64,000 nt of DNA from Humulus lupulus (GCF_963169125.1 NC_084793.1:232515360-232579359), one strand, 5' to 3'. Counted from the first letter of the stretch, positions 25,540-37,190 are shown. Notes: generated by a model from the letters alone, not told the origin. Translations and numbers: made by a program.

Positions 25540-25999
25540 CAAGATCTTCTACATCTGACCCTTCATCTAGCATATCATCATCTATTTCTTCACATTCCTC
25601 ATTATCTTGAGCCTCAAAATTTCCTCGGGGAAGATTCATAAAGATTCTATGGTTTTGCTCATTAGTAAATTGAAATTCCAACTTAGAGGTGAACCTAAGT
25701 ATGAGAAAATATTATCTCATGGCTACTGGTAAATCATCATCATCATCTATAGTCTCCCATATTTCTTCTAATGTTGAAATTACAAAAGGAAAATCTTTAA
25801 AAAGCCTAATTACTAGGACATATTGTTCTGTAGCTCTCATCATAATTTTCTTAGTAGTCTGAAGGTGAACTATCTCCTTGTGGAATAAGATCAATTTTTG
25901 AGTGATTATTTCTAACACTCCTACTGTATTCCTTGGCACTCTAAACCTTTTCAATGCCTTAATGGCTCGAATATCCTCATAGGTCAAGGCTCCATCCAT
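25540..25999 (-). CDS. Small extra ORF in the element N leader (unknown)
   Basis: A 95-codon minus-strand ORF (ATG at 25999, stop at 25712) lies between the 5' LTR and gag. The product is mixed, with a basic middle and an acidic end (ETIDDDDDLP). After its stop, another frame stays open for roughly 50 codons (about 25540-25690) and is also strongly acidic, ending VEDLDF. The two may once have formed one protein of about 150 residues, now broken by a frameshift or joined by splicing. I do not recognise the family; it may be chance. Confidence 0.4.
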
Positions 26000-26128
26000 T
26001 CTTAACTAAAAACATAAGGGCTAAAATGTTAGCTAATAATATTAACATAAACATAAACACTTACATTGGCGGTTAGATTAGAAGCTTGTGCGTGTGTATC
26101 AAGGAGAACTTCATGCATATGAACTGTT

Positions 26129-26140
26129 GCTCTGATACCA
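26129..26140 (-). other. Element N primer binding site (tRNA-iMet type)
   Basis: On the minus strand TGGTATCAGAGC lies 2 nt after the 5' LTR. This is the standard plant PBS complementary to the 3' end of initiator tRNA-Met. The region 25012-26128 is otherwise the untranslated leader. Confidence 0.95.
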
Positions 26141-26142
26141 AC

Positions 26143-28229
26143 TGTAATGACCCAACTATTTCTAAGACCTTGGACCATTAAAACAACTAGACATAGCTAC
26201 TATTTTGGGAAACATGCATAAGAAATAACATAACTTTATTTAAAACCCCAAATAAAATATTGTGCAAAATACAAAGTAAAATATGAAATAGAAAATATGG
26301 TATGGGTACCCATTGGTTGATACATAAAAACATAAACTTTAATTGTTTAAAAATTAATTGCAGAAATACATCAAAACATAATTCAAAAGACTTAAAAATA
26401 ACTCCATCCTCGATCGTCACGCAGTCCATTCAATTCATTCATCCTTAACACACAAGCCAAGCTGCCATGAATCTTTCTGCCTTCTATATTCATTTTCCTA
26501 CATCAAGCTAAAAATGAAGGAATGAGCCTAATGCCCAGCAAGGAAAATCTACTTACAACATATATCATAAATCATAAACATAAGATTATATCATACACAT
26601 ATACTATAAAACATATGACTATAAAAACATATAACATATAGGACTACAATATTAATGGCCATTAACTCATTAACATGGCATGTGATAAAACCATCTAGGT
26701 CCCCTATCTACTAATCGAGGTAGGTTAGATCACATGGTAGTATATGATAACCCATCTAGGTCCTCTGTCTACTAATCGAGGTAAGGTAAATCATAACTCT
26801 AAACCATGAAAATGATAAAAATTCTTGGGGCTTGCTATCTAAGCAAGTCATATGCCCAAGCGACTATCAAACATATTCTTGGGGCTTGCTATCTAAGCAA
26901 GTCGTATGCCCAAGGACTACAACACATATTTATACATATACATATTATAGCATAAAATATATCATAACATAAACATATAAACACATATAACCTATCCTAT
27001 TTTCCTTACCAAAAACCAGGATATAGAGACAAGAACAGGATTTGGAACACTCATAAAACCAACAGTAAGAATGGTGAGTTTCTAAAGAAAGTAGATGAAA
27101 AATAAAACTAAACCATCCGAGTAGAAACTTACCGAAAAGAACCTTAAGTTCCAAGAAACTTAAACACCTAATCAAGAATCATAAACAAGAGTTAAGATCT
27201 GAAAGAAAATAAAAGAAAACTAAAGAACCATGAAGAACTGAACTTAAGGATAAGAATACCTTAGATGATCTTATGAATTGATCTAAACCTTGGTACCGAA
27301 ATCACACTATATCTCACTTCCCAAGTGTTTAGAAAAGCTTAGATTGATAAAGCTTTTAACCCAAACCCAAGTGTTTCTCTCTATAGTAACCTTAGCAACT
27401 TCGAGGCTCTGAACAATGCTTGAAGAATGAAGAAAATGGCTGAGTACTAGGTCCTATTTATAGAGTTCAAGGATTGAAAATAACCCCCTTTAATTTGAAT
27501 TAATAAATTAATATAAAATGAAAAAGATTTCAATTTTCGTTCAACAGATGCCCAAAACTCGGTCAAAATCGTTCAAAGGCGGGTCTAAGTGATTAAGGCT
27601 ATTTTTAAATTTAAAACCACAAACTTCCATAAATGTGAGTTGGAGCCAATATATCGCCCCCTATAGGTGATATATCGTCTACCCCATATTTCAGAGCCTC
27701 GTTCGATCGTTCGTGCAAAGTCGACGCTTTTTTTGTATCTTTCGTAGGCGATATATCGGCCCCTATAGCTGTGATATATCAGCATACGTTGATATATCAA
27801 ACACGTATTTGCACTTTTTCAGCATATTTTGAATTGAATAAATAGCTTTGACTGAGTCTAAACGTGATCCTAACAGCTGCTGGAAGGTTCTAGAGCTTCT
27901 AGATCTTTCTTTTAATTAAACTATTCATAAAAAATACTTAAATCCTTAATAAACATGACTATCACAAGTGTCACACTCTTATTAATTCCATCTAAACCTT
28001 AGGTTATAATAAATAATATTTCTAGGACCAACAATATTAATCAAACCTTATGTTATAATTAATATTACTAAACTATAGGTTAAACTTATAGAATTCATAA
28101 CTATTGCTACGAGTTTCCAACTAAGTTCCGGCTTGAACCAAAATCCACGGAAACTAACATACTACAAACTAATAATAACTACTAGCTACTACTACTACTA
28201 TCTAGCTAAAAAAGTTCTGGGACACTACA
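26143..28229 (-). repeat. 5' LTR of element N (2087 bp)
   Basis: It is a direct repeat of 18307-20394 with the same termini and internal features. The ORF at 26945-27175 is a non-coding match to 19109-19339 in the other LTR. Confidence 0.96.
27455..27462 (-). promoter_or_regulatory. Element N LTR TATA box
   Basis: TATAAATA on the minus strand (context CTCTATAAATAGGAC) lies in the 5' LTR, and the same motif is at 19619-19626 in the 3' LTR. It probably drives element transcription. Confidence 0.65.
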
Positions 28230-28234
28230 CGCCA
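28230..28234. repeat. Target-site duplication of element N (right), CGCCA
   Basis: It matches 18302-18306. Confidence 0.95.
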
Positions 28235-29656
28235 TCTTGGTACCTCGAGCTTGATACTCTCCCAATACCTGATTGACCACGAGCTGAGAATCACTATAGC
28301 ATTGGATGGCTTTCGCCTTTAGTTCCCTTGCCACTCTCAACCCTGCTAGTAAGGCCTCATATTCGACTTCGTTGTTGGATGCCTCAAATCTGAATCTCAG
28401 AGCTGTATGAAATTTATGTCCTTCTGGTGAGATTAAGATGATCCCAGCTCCCGATCCGTTCTCGTTTGATGATCCGTCAATGAAGATTTTCCATAACTCC
28501 TGCACCGACTCCCTCAAGAGCTACTCTTGAAATATGGTGCATTCAGCCATAAAATCAGCAAGGGCCTGACTTTTGATTGAGGTCCGTGGCACGTACAATA
28601 TCTCAAACTGGCTAAGTTCGATAGCCCATTTTAAAAGACGTCCCAATGTTTCAGGTTTTTGCAAAACCTGCCTTATAGGTTGGTCAGTCAAGACGTTGAT
28701 TGAATGGGACTGGAAATATGGTCGGAGATTTCTGGAGGCCAATATCAGACAGAATGCCAGTTTCTCTATCATTGGGTATCGTGACTCGGCTCCGAGAAGT
28801 CTCTTGCTTATATAATATACTGGTTTTTTAGCATGGTCTTCTTCTCGAACTAACATGGCACTGACTGCATTCTCTATCACGACCAAATAAAGGAGTAAAG
28901 GTTCTCCAGACATATGCTTAGATAATACCGGGGGCTCGGCCAGGTGCATTTTTAGGTCGAGGAATGCCTGTTCGCACTCCTCGATCCACTCAAATTTCTT
29001 GTTTCCTCTGAGCAAGTTGTAATATGGCAGACACTTTTAGTGGATTTTGAAATAAATCGATTCAAAGCTGCCACCCTTCCAGTTAGGCTTTGAACTTCTT
29101 TACGCGACCTAGGTGAGGGAATTTCTAACAATGATTTGATTTTCTCAGGGTTTGCCTCTATTCCCCTTGTGTTGACTATGAACCCCAGGAATTTTCTAAC
29201 TGCCACTCCAAAAGTACATTTCTGGGGATTCAGCCTCATGTCATATCTTCCGAAACATTCTTCTAGATCGGACACATGGTTATTGGCAGTTTTTTACTTG
29301 ACAAGCATGTCATCGACATACACCTCCATATTTCTCCTGATCTGGCTAGTGAACATTTTGTTGACCAAACGTTGGTATGTGGCCCCGGCATTCTTCAATC
29401 CGAATGGCATAACTTTATAATAGTATACGTTATGTTCATTCATGAAGCTAGTATGTTCCTAGTCCGCAGGATTCATTGCAATCTGGTTATATCCAGAATA
29501 CGCGTCCATGAAGGACATGAGCTCATGACCTATCGTGGCGTCTACCAACTGGTCAATCCCTTGCAGTGGGAAACAGTCCTTGGGACAAGCTTTATTTAGA
29601 TCGGAGAAGTCGATACAGGTTCTCCATTTCCCGTTTGGCTTCGGGACCAGCACAGG
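28235..29656 (-). pseudogene. Element A pol, middle part: RT and two RNase H domains
   Basis: On the minus strand RT comes first (FSDLNKACPKDCFPL near 29600, DAYSGYNQIAMNPAD near 29465-29510). The usual gypsy RNase H follows at about 28900-28560 (PVYYISKRLLGAESRYP), then a second RNase H of the archaeal type at about 28500-28240 (IFIDGSSNENGSGAG, NNEVEYEALLAG, YSDSQLVVNQV). The dual RNase H is the hallmark of the Tat lineage. Frame breaks occur near 29275-29460 and 28520. The piece is bounded by element N on the left and element B on the right. Confidence 0.92.
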
Positions 29657-29661
29657 GTTGG
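29657..29661. repeat. Target-site duplication of element B (left), GTTGG
   Basis: It is identical to 37186-37190. Joining the flanks restores the RT coding sequence of element A (compare 57370-57420 in C). Confidence 0.95.
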
Positions 29662-30412
29662 TGTTGACGCGGTTCTTCGCCAACAGGTAATTAAGAAAAT
29701 AAGAGAAGGGGATTAGTGCTAAGTAATGAACCGAAGCTGATGAATGATCTTAAAATGAACCGATGATACGAACACTTTTTTAGGTGGTTCAAAGGTTAAA
29801 ATCCTTCTACTCCACCAGCCAATATTATTGCTATATTTCTGGTAGTCTTTATAGGGTATTTCTTTACACCATAGAATCCAACCCTTTGCAACCCCTAGGG
29901 TCTCCATATTTATAGGAGAGGACACCTGAGGGTTGGCAAGGGGGGTCATCACATGACCTTCTTACCCATCATGTCACTTCTGTGACATTCATGATTAATT
30001 CCTAAAACCTGACAAATGAAGTGTGGTCTAATCAATAGGTAAGGGGATAATGGGCCGCACAGCCCAACCCAGTCGTGGGTACCTGAACACGCACGTTTAT
30101 GCTGCGTGTCCGAGAATTCAGGGATATATCAGACACGTGATGTCTAATATATGCACGTTTACATTGCGTGGTTGACTTTATAAAGGGTCACAGCTTCCAA
30201 CTCAGACTCGTGCCTCGAGCTGGATGCCTTCTTAACCCGCGGTCTTCATAACTCTGACTCGGCTCCTTAGTAATCTTAATAAACTTTTGGCTACCTCGAG
30301 CTAAAGAGGTAGGACCTGATAACAGCAGCTCCGGCCACGTGGCATCCACGTGGCTGATATAATTATGCCATATCTCAGCTCGCTAATAGCCCGTGGAAAA
30401 TTAGGGCGTACA
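29662..30412 (-). repeat. 3' LTR of element B (751 bp)
   Basis: Plus-strand ends are TGTTGACGCGG and GGGCGTACA. It pairs with 36447-37185; about a dozen substitutions and one 12-bp indel (near 30344) separate them. A 12-nt inverted repeat around ACACGTGATGT is at 30124-30152. Confidence 0.95.
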
Positions 30413-30432
30413 TTTGCCCCCCAAGCCCCTGC
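30413..30432 (-). other. Element B terminal polypurine tract
   Basis: On the minus strand GGGGCTTGGGGGGCAAA immediately precedes the 3' LTR. Confidence 0.85.
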
Positions 30433-30675
30433 TCGTGGCACACGGCGCCACCTAGGGCCACAGTGGGGGCTTTTAGGCTTCCTTGTGGAGTCTTCACATT
30501 CCGCCCATTACGTAGGCGTCGAATACGTGGAGCATCGTGGTTGGTGACGGTACGTCTTCCGAGAACCGCATTAAATGGCCTAGCCTATACTCGGCCATCG
30601 TTTCGCCTTTCGAGTAGAGAGCCTCGTATCCCACATTAGGGCAATCCAACAGCCCTCCTCACTTGGCCTCCTACG

Positions 30676-30684
30676 TATATAAAA
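30676..30684 (+). promoter_or_regulatory. TATA box of the element B antisense gene
   Basis: TATATAAAA (context CTACGTATATAAAAGGGG) lies 766 bp before the ATG and just inside the LTR. The downstream leader GTGGCCACC...GGGCCACCC is nearly the same in C. Confidence 0.75.
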
Positions 30685-30909
30685 GGGGTGGCCACCTTAT
30701 GCATGGGCCACCCGTTTATTTGAAAATTTTCTAATTTTCCCATCTTCTTCTTCCTTCTTAACCTCAAAAAACCCTCTTTTTCTTCCGGTTACTGTTCCCA
30801 ACATTCCAGAAGTTCAGGCGCGAGAGCCCCTTTGAGGCTTTGGCACCAGCTATTCCGACGAGGCTCCAACCCAGACGACCCCTTCATCCTCCCCACAGCA
30901 AAACACTTT

Positions 30910-31433
30910 GTAAGTTTTCTGCTTATGCATGCTTTAAATTTTCTCTTCACTGCAGCTTAGGTAAATTGTTCCTGTAGCCGCATGCAACATTATGTTGGTT
31001 TTTTGCGGGTATGATAGGTGCAGGTTTTTATTTTAGGGCATCGATCGTAGAAAAAAACATTTAGGAGCATGGCTCATATGGTATGCTTTCTGGGGAAATT
31101 TTCTGGGTAGGATTTTTGGTATGCCTGTTTGAAATATCCAGCCTTTTGGGTGCAAAACCGGGTAGCTTAGGAGACACATTTCACAGGCGGTTTCTACATT
31201 GTTTGCCTACTGAAACTTTCCTTCCAAGGCAAACTTTTATCCTGACCCTCCTAACACACGCATTCTAAGTAATCGAGAATCCGTTGGGAGCACAGGCGTG
31301 TGTTCATAGAACCGCGTGGTCTCACTCTCCATGAGCTGAGATTACCTCAGACCGTGCAAAGGAAACACTTCGCTTCAAAATCTTTCTTATGCTTAGGTCG
31401 CCTTTTCTAAAATTTTCTTCTTTTGTTCGCTAG
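30910..31433 (+). other. 5'-UTR intron of the element B antisense gene
   Basis: The donor TT|GTAAGTTTTCTG and acceptor TTCGCTAG|GC have the same sequence context as C (50208-50700). The ATG follows at 31442. Confidence 0.7.
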
Positions 31434-31441
31434 GCAACCCG

Positions 31442-34167
31442 ATGGGACCCAAGAAGAACGCCCCTAAGAAGACTGCTGGCAGCTCGTCTTCTCAACAATC
31501 CAAAGGGAAGGAGGTGGTGACAGACTCTCCAATCCCCGTTTTTGGGCCGGCCGTGGAGCGGGAGCTCGAGGTAGCGCCCGTCGCTTTCTTCGAGGCCGAG
31601 AGGATCGTCTCGAAGATCACCGACCAGGGGAAAGTGAATAAAATATTCCTTTCCCACAATATCGAGATTGGGAGGGGTGCCCTAATCGCCCGACCTCCCC
31701 AAGAAGGCGAGCGGAGCTGCGCGCCGCTCGATGAAGAATACACGGCCTGGAGTGACAAGCACTTCAAGGCTGGGGCCTTCCTCCCGCTGGACCAATATTT
31801 TGCCGACTTCCTCAACTACGTGAAATTGGATCCTTTCCAGCTCCCCCCTAACTCTTACCGTTTGTTAGCGGGGTTGAGATATTTATTCCTGAAGCAGGAA
31901 TGGGAGGCCCCCACCTCGGCGGATATCTTATACTTTTTCTGCCTCAAGGCCAGCCCGGAGCAGCAGGGACGAGGCGACAGGTTCTACTACTTGACCCGTT
32001 TTCCAATCACGACTGAAGTCATCGAGCTGCCCAGCCACCCCAACGACTTCAAAGACCAATTCTTTATGTCCAAGGGGTTTCGCAACTGCGAACTTCATTA
32101 CTTCAACCGTCCTCGTATCTTTTACTCTTAGCTCGCGAGTTGACTATTGAATAGCTCCCTTTATTTGTTCCTGATTTAGAAACAATCGTGCAGCCATTTT
32201 TGCGAAGACGGCCAAGTCTGCGACCCTCGAGGGTCAATACGAGACATTGGCGAGGCTTCCCCCCAGCGAAAAGGACTATCGCCAGCTCGTGTCAGACGAG
32301 ACGATGCTGGCGTGCAAGCTAATCTCTCCAGGCCAGACTTTGGCCTTGAGGAGACCTCGAAGCCTCCCTCCAGCCCGCGAGATAGCACCCATCCCTGAGG
32401 AGGAGGCCGCAGGGGAAGGAGAGCACGAGGAGGACGAGGTGCCCCTCGTGAGGTGGAAGCGAGCGCTGGAGGTTGCCCAAGAAACAGACGAGGAGAGGGT
32501 CCGGCCCGAAGCGGCCGCCGGTCCCTCTGGTCAAGGTAATCCTTATATGTTTAGGGACTTAGATAGGGCCACTGCAGACCCTCGGTTAGCTAGGTTCAAT
32601 CCCAACCAGCCAGTTCAACGCCATCGAAGTGACCCAGACCGCGATATAACCTTACTCTAGTGCGTTGACCAGCTCGTGCTGGATTACAAAAGTAGCCGCC
32701 CTAGGGGCACTGTAGTCGTAGATAACATCATAGCTTTTAGGTCGATCTTTTTTTAGGAGTATGGGACCAATCTTCGGTCGTGGCCCTCTCTTCAGGAGAG
32801 TACAGTAGCTCTGGGCCTTAGGAAATATGTAGAAGAGTCTAGTCCCGAGCCAGATTCAAACCTAGAACCTCTTCCAGCTCGCGAAGTCATTGTCCTGGAC
32901 TCACCCGCTGTAGCTCCGGGGCCGGTGGTCGTGACCATAGATTCCTCCTCTGGCTCGGAGGGTAGGATCCCTTTCAATATACTTGAGTTCTGTTTTCCCT
33001 TTACCTTTTGTCTTCTTGTACACATATTTCTATCTGTATATTAACATTTTGCCTTTGCTTTCTCAGAGGAGATGTCTCAGCCCGGGAGCAACGACCTGCG
33101 AGCTATGTTCCCTGGAGGGAACCCTTCCTCAGGGGCCTCTGGGCCCATGGTGAAGAAACTTCGGCTAGCGAAGAAGGCCATCGGGAGTGCCTCTAAGTCC
33201 CCTGCAAAGGGGAAAAACCAGGCTCCGGCAGCTCAGGAGAAAGTACCTCTGCCACCTCCTGCAATGAAGATGCCTCCTCCTCCCCCGCGAGTTCCCGACC
33301 CTGCTCGGGAAACGGGGGTGCCCACCGGGACCTTATCCACCACCACCCCCGAGGTGCGCGTCCCAGTGAACCCCCAGGCTCTGGAGAAGATCCCCAACGT
33401 CTTTCGGGGAACGGTCTATGAGACGGCGAGCTACACCGTGGACCATTACTACAACGTCGCCGAGAGGGACCTACGGGCGATCGAGACGAGGAGCCCGAAG
33501 AATGTGATGGAGTCTTCATTGGGGATGGCTCTCACGGTAAGTTGGCCTTGCCATTTGTATCTCATGCTCATTACGCATTACATGTTTGTTTTTCTTTTTC
33601 TCTAAGGCAGTTGCCTCATCGTCTTTTTGTCTTGCAGGGTGCCTTAGCTCTCCACCAGAGCATATCCTGATCTAGGGCTCGGCTCAAGGACATGAGGGGC
33701 GAGCACCAAAAAACTTTGGCTGCCCTTAAGACTGCCCAAAAAAAGAACAGGATGCCAATGATGCCATGGCGTCTGCGCAGGCTGAGATGGACACGTCTCG
33801 TCCTAAGTTGCAGGAGGCCGAGGCTACCTTGGCTGCTCTGGCCGTCACGAGGACTGAGGTCGAGGAGGCCAGGGCCTCTCGGGTCGCACTGGATGCCGCC
33901 AAGGCCGAGGCCGAGGAGGCCAAGGCCGCCCTGGTGACGGAGAGGGCATCCGCTAGCTCCTCCATGGAGGCCATGCTGTACCACTGTTGGGTCTACAACC
34001 CAGATGGAGACTTCTCCTTTATGGGGGCGGACGCATGGGACAGCTTCCTGGAGAAGTTCAAAGCTCGCCTTCAGCAAGAGGCGTCCTCCGAGACTGGGGA
34101 GACCTCCGCAGCTGCCGAGCAGGAGGGCGAGGTGGTGACTTCATCAGAGCTGTCTGGCGGGGCCTAG
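31442..34167 (+). pseudogene. Antisense gene, element B copy (mildly broken)
   Basis: Coding exons are 31442-32114 (673 bp, the same length as in C), 32194-32961, 33067-33536 and 33638-34167. Exon 1 is fully open and carries the PF04195-like domain (YFADFLNYVKLDPFQLPPNS near 31797). Exon 2 has a TAG at about 32658 and another near 32755. Exon 3 is open and Pro/Lys-rich. Exon 4, the coiled coil, has TGA 33668 and a frameshift in an A-run near 33740, after which the frame runs to TAG 34165. The first coding intron has a weak donor (GTATCT). Four lesions suggest loss of function after insertion. The role is unknown. Confidence 0.85.
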
Positions 34168-34369
34168 GACTTCTCTTCTTTCCACCCCTTGAACACATAT
34201 TTATTTTTTTGTAAATTTGTATGAGGTTTTCTAACCTCGAGACAATTGGCTTTATCAATTTTTTTCTTTCTAATTGATTTATAACCTTCAGCCTTTATGC
34301 ATTTTGGTAATGGTCTTAGCTTTTGTTGGTGCTGCGATTGACATTTTATGCTTTTCTAGGAAAAAACAT

Positions 34370-34890
34370 AATCACTTTTGATCCAACTTCTAAGATAAGT
34401 CCTGGTTACATCCTGGACATTACTTTAAAAACTTAGTTCGCATTAATTTTTTATTAATATCTCGTGCTTTTTAAGAAATACAACGATCAATCAATTTGAA
34501 TTAACTTCTAAGTTTTAGGACCTGGTTACATCCAGGACGTTAATTTGAAAACTTAGTTGGTGTTAATTTTTATCAATATCTTGTGCTTTTTAAGAAAAGC
34601 ATCGATCAATCGATTTGAATTAAATTCTAAGTTTTAGGACCTAGTTACATCCAGGACGTTAATTTGAAAACTTAGTTGGCGTTAATTTTTATCAATATCT
34701 CGTGCTTTTTAAGAAAAGCATCAATCAATCGATTTGAATTAACTTCTAAGTTTTAGGACCTGGTTACATCCAGGACGTTAAATTGAAAACTTAGTTTACG
34801 TTTATTCTTGATTAATATCTTGTGCTTTTTAAGAAAAACACCGATTAATCAATTTGAATAAACTCCTAAGCCTTTAAGCCGACCTGGTTA
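34370..34890. repeat. Tandem repeat array of element B (119-bp unit, about 4 copies)
   Basis: The motif AGGACCT(G/A)GTTACATCC recurs at 34517, 34636 and 34755, an exact 119-bp period, with a more diverged unit before and a partial one after. Each unit holds a short palindrome, CCTGGTTACATCCAGG. Confidence 0.92.
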
Positions 34891-34905
34891 TATCCAGGCA
34901 CCATA

Positions 34906-34920
34906 TGCCCCCCAAGTAAT
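34906..34920 (-). other. Internal polypurine-like tract, element B
   Basis: On the minus strand ATTACTTGGGGGGCA duplicates the core of the terminal tract. It directly follows the last repeat palindrome. Confidence 0.65.
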
Positions 34921-35045
34921 TAGGAAAGGGTCTTTCGTGGTTACTAGAGATTACATTCGCAAATATACACAAAAATGAAAGAAGATTTAATTCTCATTGC
35001 TTAATACACAAAAAATGGCCTTTCTAAGTAAGCCTCACAAGGGTA

Positions 35046-36391
35046 TTACTGATAATATTTCTTTAAATGGATGGTGTTCCAAGTTCGTGGGACCACTTCT
35101 CCATTAAGCCGAGCTAACTTGTAGGTTCCTTCCTTTATGACCTCGTCCCCTGAATCATATTCATCTTTTTCTTTCTCTGACAGGAGCTTCCTCATTAGCT
35201 CCTCCATCTGAGTCAGTCGCTCAAGGGTTTTATCCTGATTTCCTTGGTTATTCCGGGGCTGTTCAACAGCTCCGGACCCATTGTACACGTTTGGCGGGTT
35301 ATTGTCCCTCCTATCTTGAGAAAGGTTATATGGGACATTCCCGCTATCGCGTACCTCAGACAGGTCTTCCCTTGGGCGAGCACGGCTGCCATTTCCTGCT
35401 GGGTCTCCCCTTTGAGAGGTAAGACGATCTCGGAGATCGCCCCTCGGGGTGGCTTGAGGACTTTGCGCCGAGCTCAGGCGTTGGTGCAGGTCTCCGCCAG
35501 AAAGGTCACTACGGGGGCTTCCGGTCCAATAGCTCCCATTTGAGAAGCTTGGAGCCCGCCTCTAGGGATGAGGATCCGAGACTTCTCTGGGCGCCCTGCT
35601 ACGATGGGATGGTCCTGCGGAAGGTGGGTTTCTCCTGCTGCTCCCATAAGCTGGAATATCTCGGACAGGTTAAGGAGGAGACGGATATCTTATCGGTGAA
35701 GGAGGATGTCTGACCGGGGATGTAATCCTGGTCCCGTCAGAGCGGATAAGGTTAGGTAGGGGCATCTCGGCTCTGCCAACCTGCGGGTCTTGCACTTGGC
35801 GGTCTGAGCGGGGCGCAGGACGGCTGGCCGGGACGGGTTGTCGCTATGAGCCCTCCTCGGATCTCCTTCGAGAATTCCCCCGAGCCCTCCTGGGCGCACT
35901 CGAGGGCGGCTGTGAGATGGGAGTCAAAGTTCGGACCGATCGACTATACTGCTGCTCGACCCTAGGTAGTTCTTCGAAGGTGGTCCCTCGATGGTGCGAT
36001 GAGGGAGTAGGGTTTGATGTCGGGGGTCTGCCCGACCGGCTAGGCCTGGACCGATTACCCCGGTAGGACTTATGAGTCTCGCCTTGCCTCTTTCCAACGT
36101 TAGCGTCGGTTGTAAGAGGGGTAGTCAGGCCAACACCTCCTTAATCTACTGGTTAGCTTTCGCCAGCTGACTCCTCAGCTGAGCATTCTCCATTTCTACC
36201 GCTGTGTAGAAATCTGGGTTCGGATTAGGTGGCCGGGGTGCCGAACTTCCAGTGTCATCTTGGCCTATTGGCTGCTTGCCCAGCCGCTCCTGAACTTCAG
36301 GATTCTGATCATCGGAGATGGCAGCACGATGGACCTCCTGCCCATCATGTTGGTCCGCCTCGTTACCGTATCTTGAGCGAGTGACCACCAT
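35046..36391 (-). pseudogene. Element B gag N-terminus fused to integrase C-terminus by deletion
   Basis: The minus-strand start MVVTRSRYGNE (36391) matches the gag start of C (60796). The RS-rich gag region follows with stops (for example 36146) and frame changes. In the last piece (35288-35046) gag sequence ending DEYDSGDE runs straight into integrase sequence VIKEGTYKLARL and ends HLKKYYQ at 35046. In C these two points are about 4.95 kb apart. The shared TCG/CTCG at the joint suggests a microhomology deletion. The hybrid has no enzyme activity. Confidence 0.93.
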
Positions 36392-36425
36392 GGTTGGGTA
36401 TTTGCGATAGCACTAATCTAACAAG

Positions 36426-36446
36426 CTCTCAATGAAAGCACCAAAC
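36426..36446 (-). other. Element B primer binding site region
   Basis: On the minus strand TTTGGTGCTTTCATTGAGAG follows the 5' LTR by one or two bases. The same box is present in A and C. I could not assign the tRNA with confidence. Confidence 0.6.
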
Positions 36447-37185
36447 TGTTGACGCGGTTCTTCGCCAACAGGTAATTAAGAAAATAAGAGAAGGGGATTA
36501 GTGCTAAGTAATGAACCGAAGCTGATGAATGATCTTAAAATGAATCGATGATACGAACACTTTTTTAGGTGGTTCAAAGGTTAAAATCCTTCTACTCCAC
36601 CAGCCAATATTATTGCTATATTTCTGGTAGTCTTTACAGGGTATTTCTTTACACCATAGAATCCAACCCTTTGCAACCCCTAGGGTCTCCATATTTATAG
36701 GAGAGGACACCTGAGGGTTGGCAAGGGGGTCATCCCGTGACCTTCTTACCCATCATGTCACTTCTGTGACATTCATGATTAATTCCTAAAACCTGACAAA
36801 TGAAGTGTGGTCTAATCAATAGGTAAGGGGATAATGGGCCGCACGGCCCAACCCAGTCGTGGGTGCCTGAACACGCACGTTTATGCTGCGTGTCCGAGAA
36901 TTCAGGGATATATCAGACACGTGATGTCTGATATATGCACGTTTACATTGCATGGTTGACTTTATAAAGGGTCACAGCTTCCAACTCAGACTCGTGCCTC
37001 GAGCTGGATGCCTTCTTAACCCGCGGTCTTCATAACTCTGACTCGGCTCCTTAGTAATCTTAATAAACTTTTGGCTACCTCAAGCTAAAGAGGTAGGACC
37101 TGATAACAGCAGCTCCGGCCACGTGGTTGATATAATTATGCCATATCTTAGCTCGCTAATAGCCCGTGGAAAATTAGGGCGTACA
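36447..37185 (-). repeat. 5' LTR of element B (739 bp)
   Basis: It is a direct repeat of 29662-30412. It has a TATA motif on the minus strand at 36692-36699 and a perfect 12-nt inverted repeat at 36908-36936. Confidence 0.95.
36692..36699 (-). promoter_or_regulatory. Element B LTR TATA box
   Basis: TATAAATA on the minus strand in the context CTCCTATAAATATGG; it is conserved in C (61111) and A (40937). Confidence 0.65.
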
Positions 37186-37190
37186 GTTGG
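37186..37190. repeat. Target-site duplication of element B (right), GTTGG
   Basis: It matches 29657-29661. Confidence 0.95.

Larger units (their letters stand above)
18307..28229 (-). mobile_element. Element N: full-length Tekay-type chromovirus (9.9 kb) nested in A
   Basis: Two LTRs of 2088 and 2087 bp, a perfect TSD, a primer binding site matching initiator tRNA-Met, a polypurine tract and a complete gag-pol frame order define it. It sits in the RNase H region of element A. The LTRs differ at few sites, so N is younger than A. Many in-frame stops make it non-autonomous. Confidence 0.96.
29662..37185 (-). mobile_element. Element B: 7.5-kb Tat-family element lacking most of gag-pol, with antisense gene
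   Basis: LTRs of 751 and 739 bp and a perfect TSD define it. It keeps the PBS, the first part of gag, the last residues of integrase, the internal and terminal polypurine tracts, the tandem array and the antisense gene. Capsid, protease, RT, RNase H and nearly all of integrase are gone by one deletion at about 35140-35146. It must have used enzymes from another element to move. Confidence 0.95.

Noticed and set aside
33193..33519. Minus-strand ORF of 108 codons, and others opposite the antisense gene (14926, 15283, 33616, 52305)
   Set aside because: GC-rich shadows of plus-strand exons; their frames are not conserved between copies.
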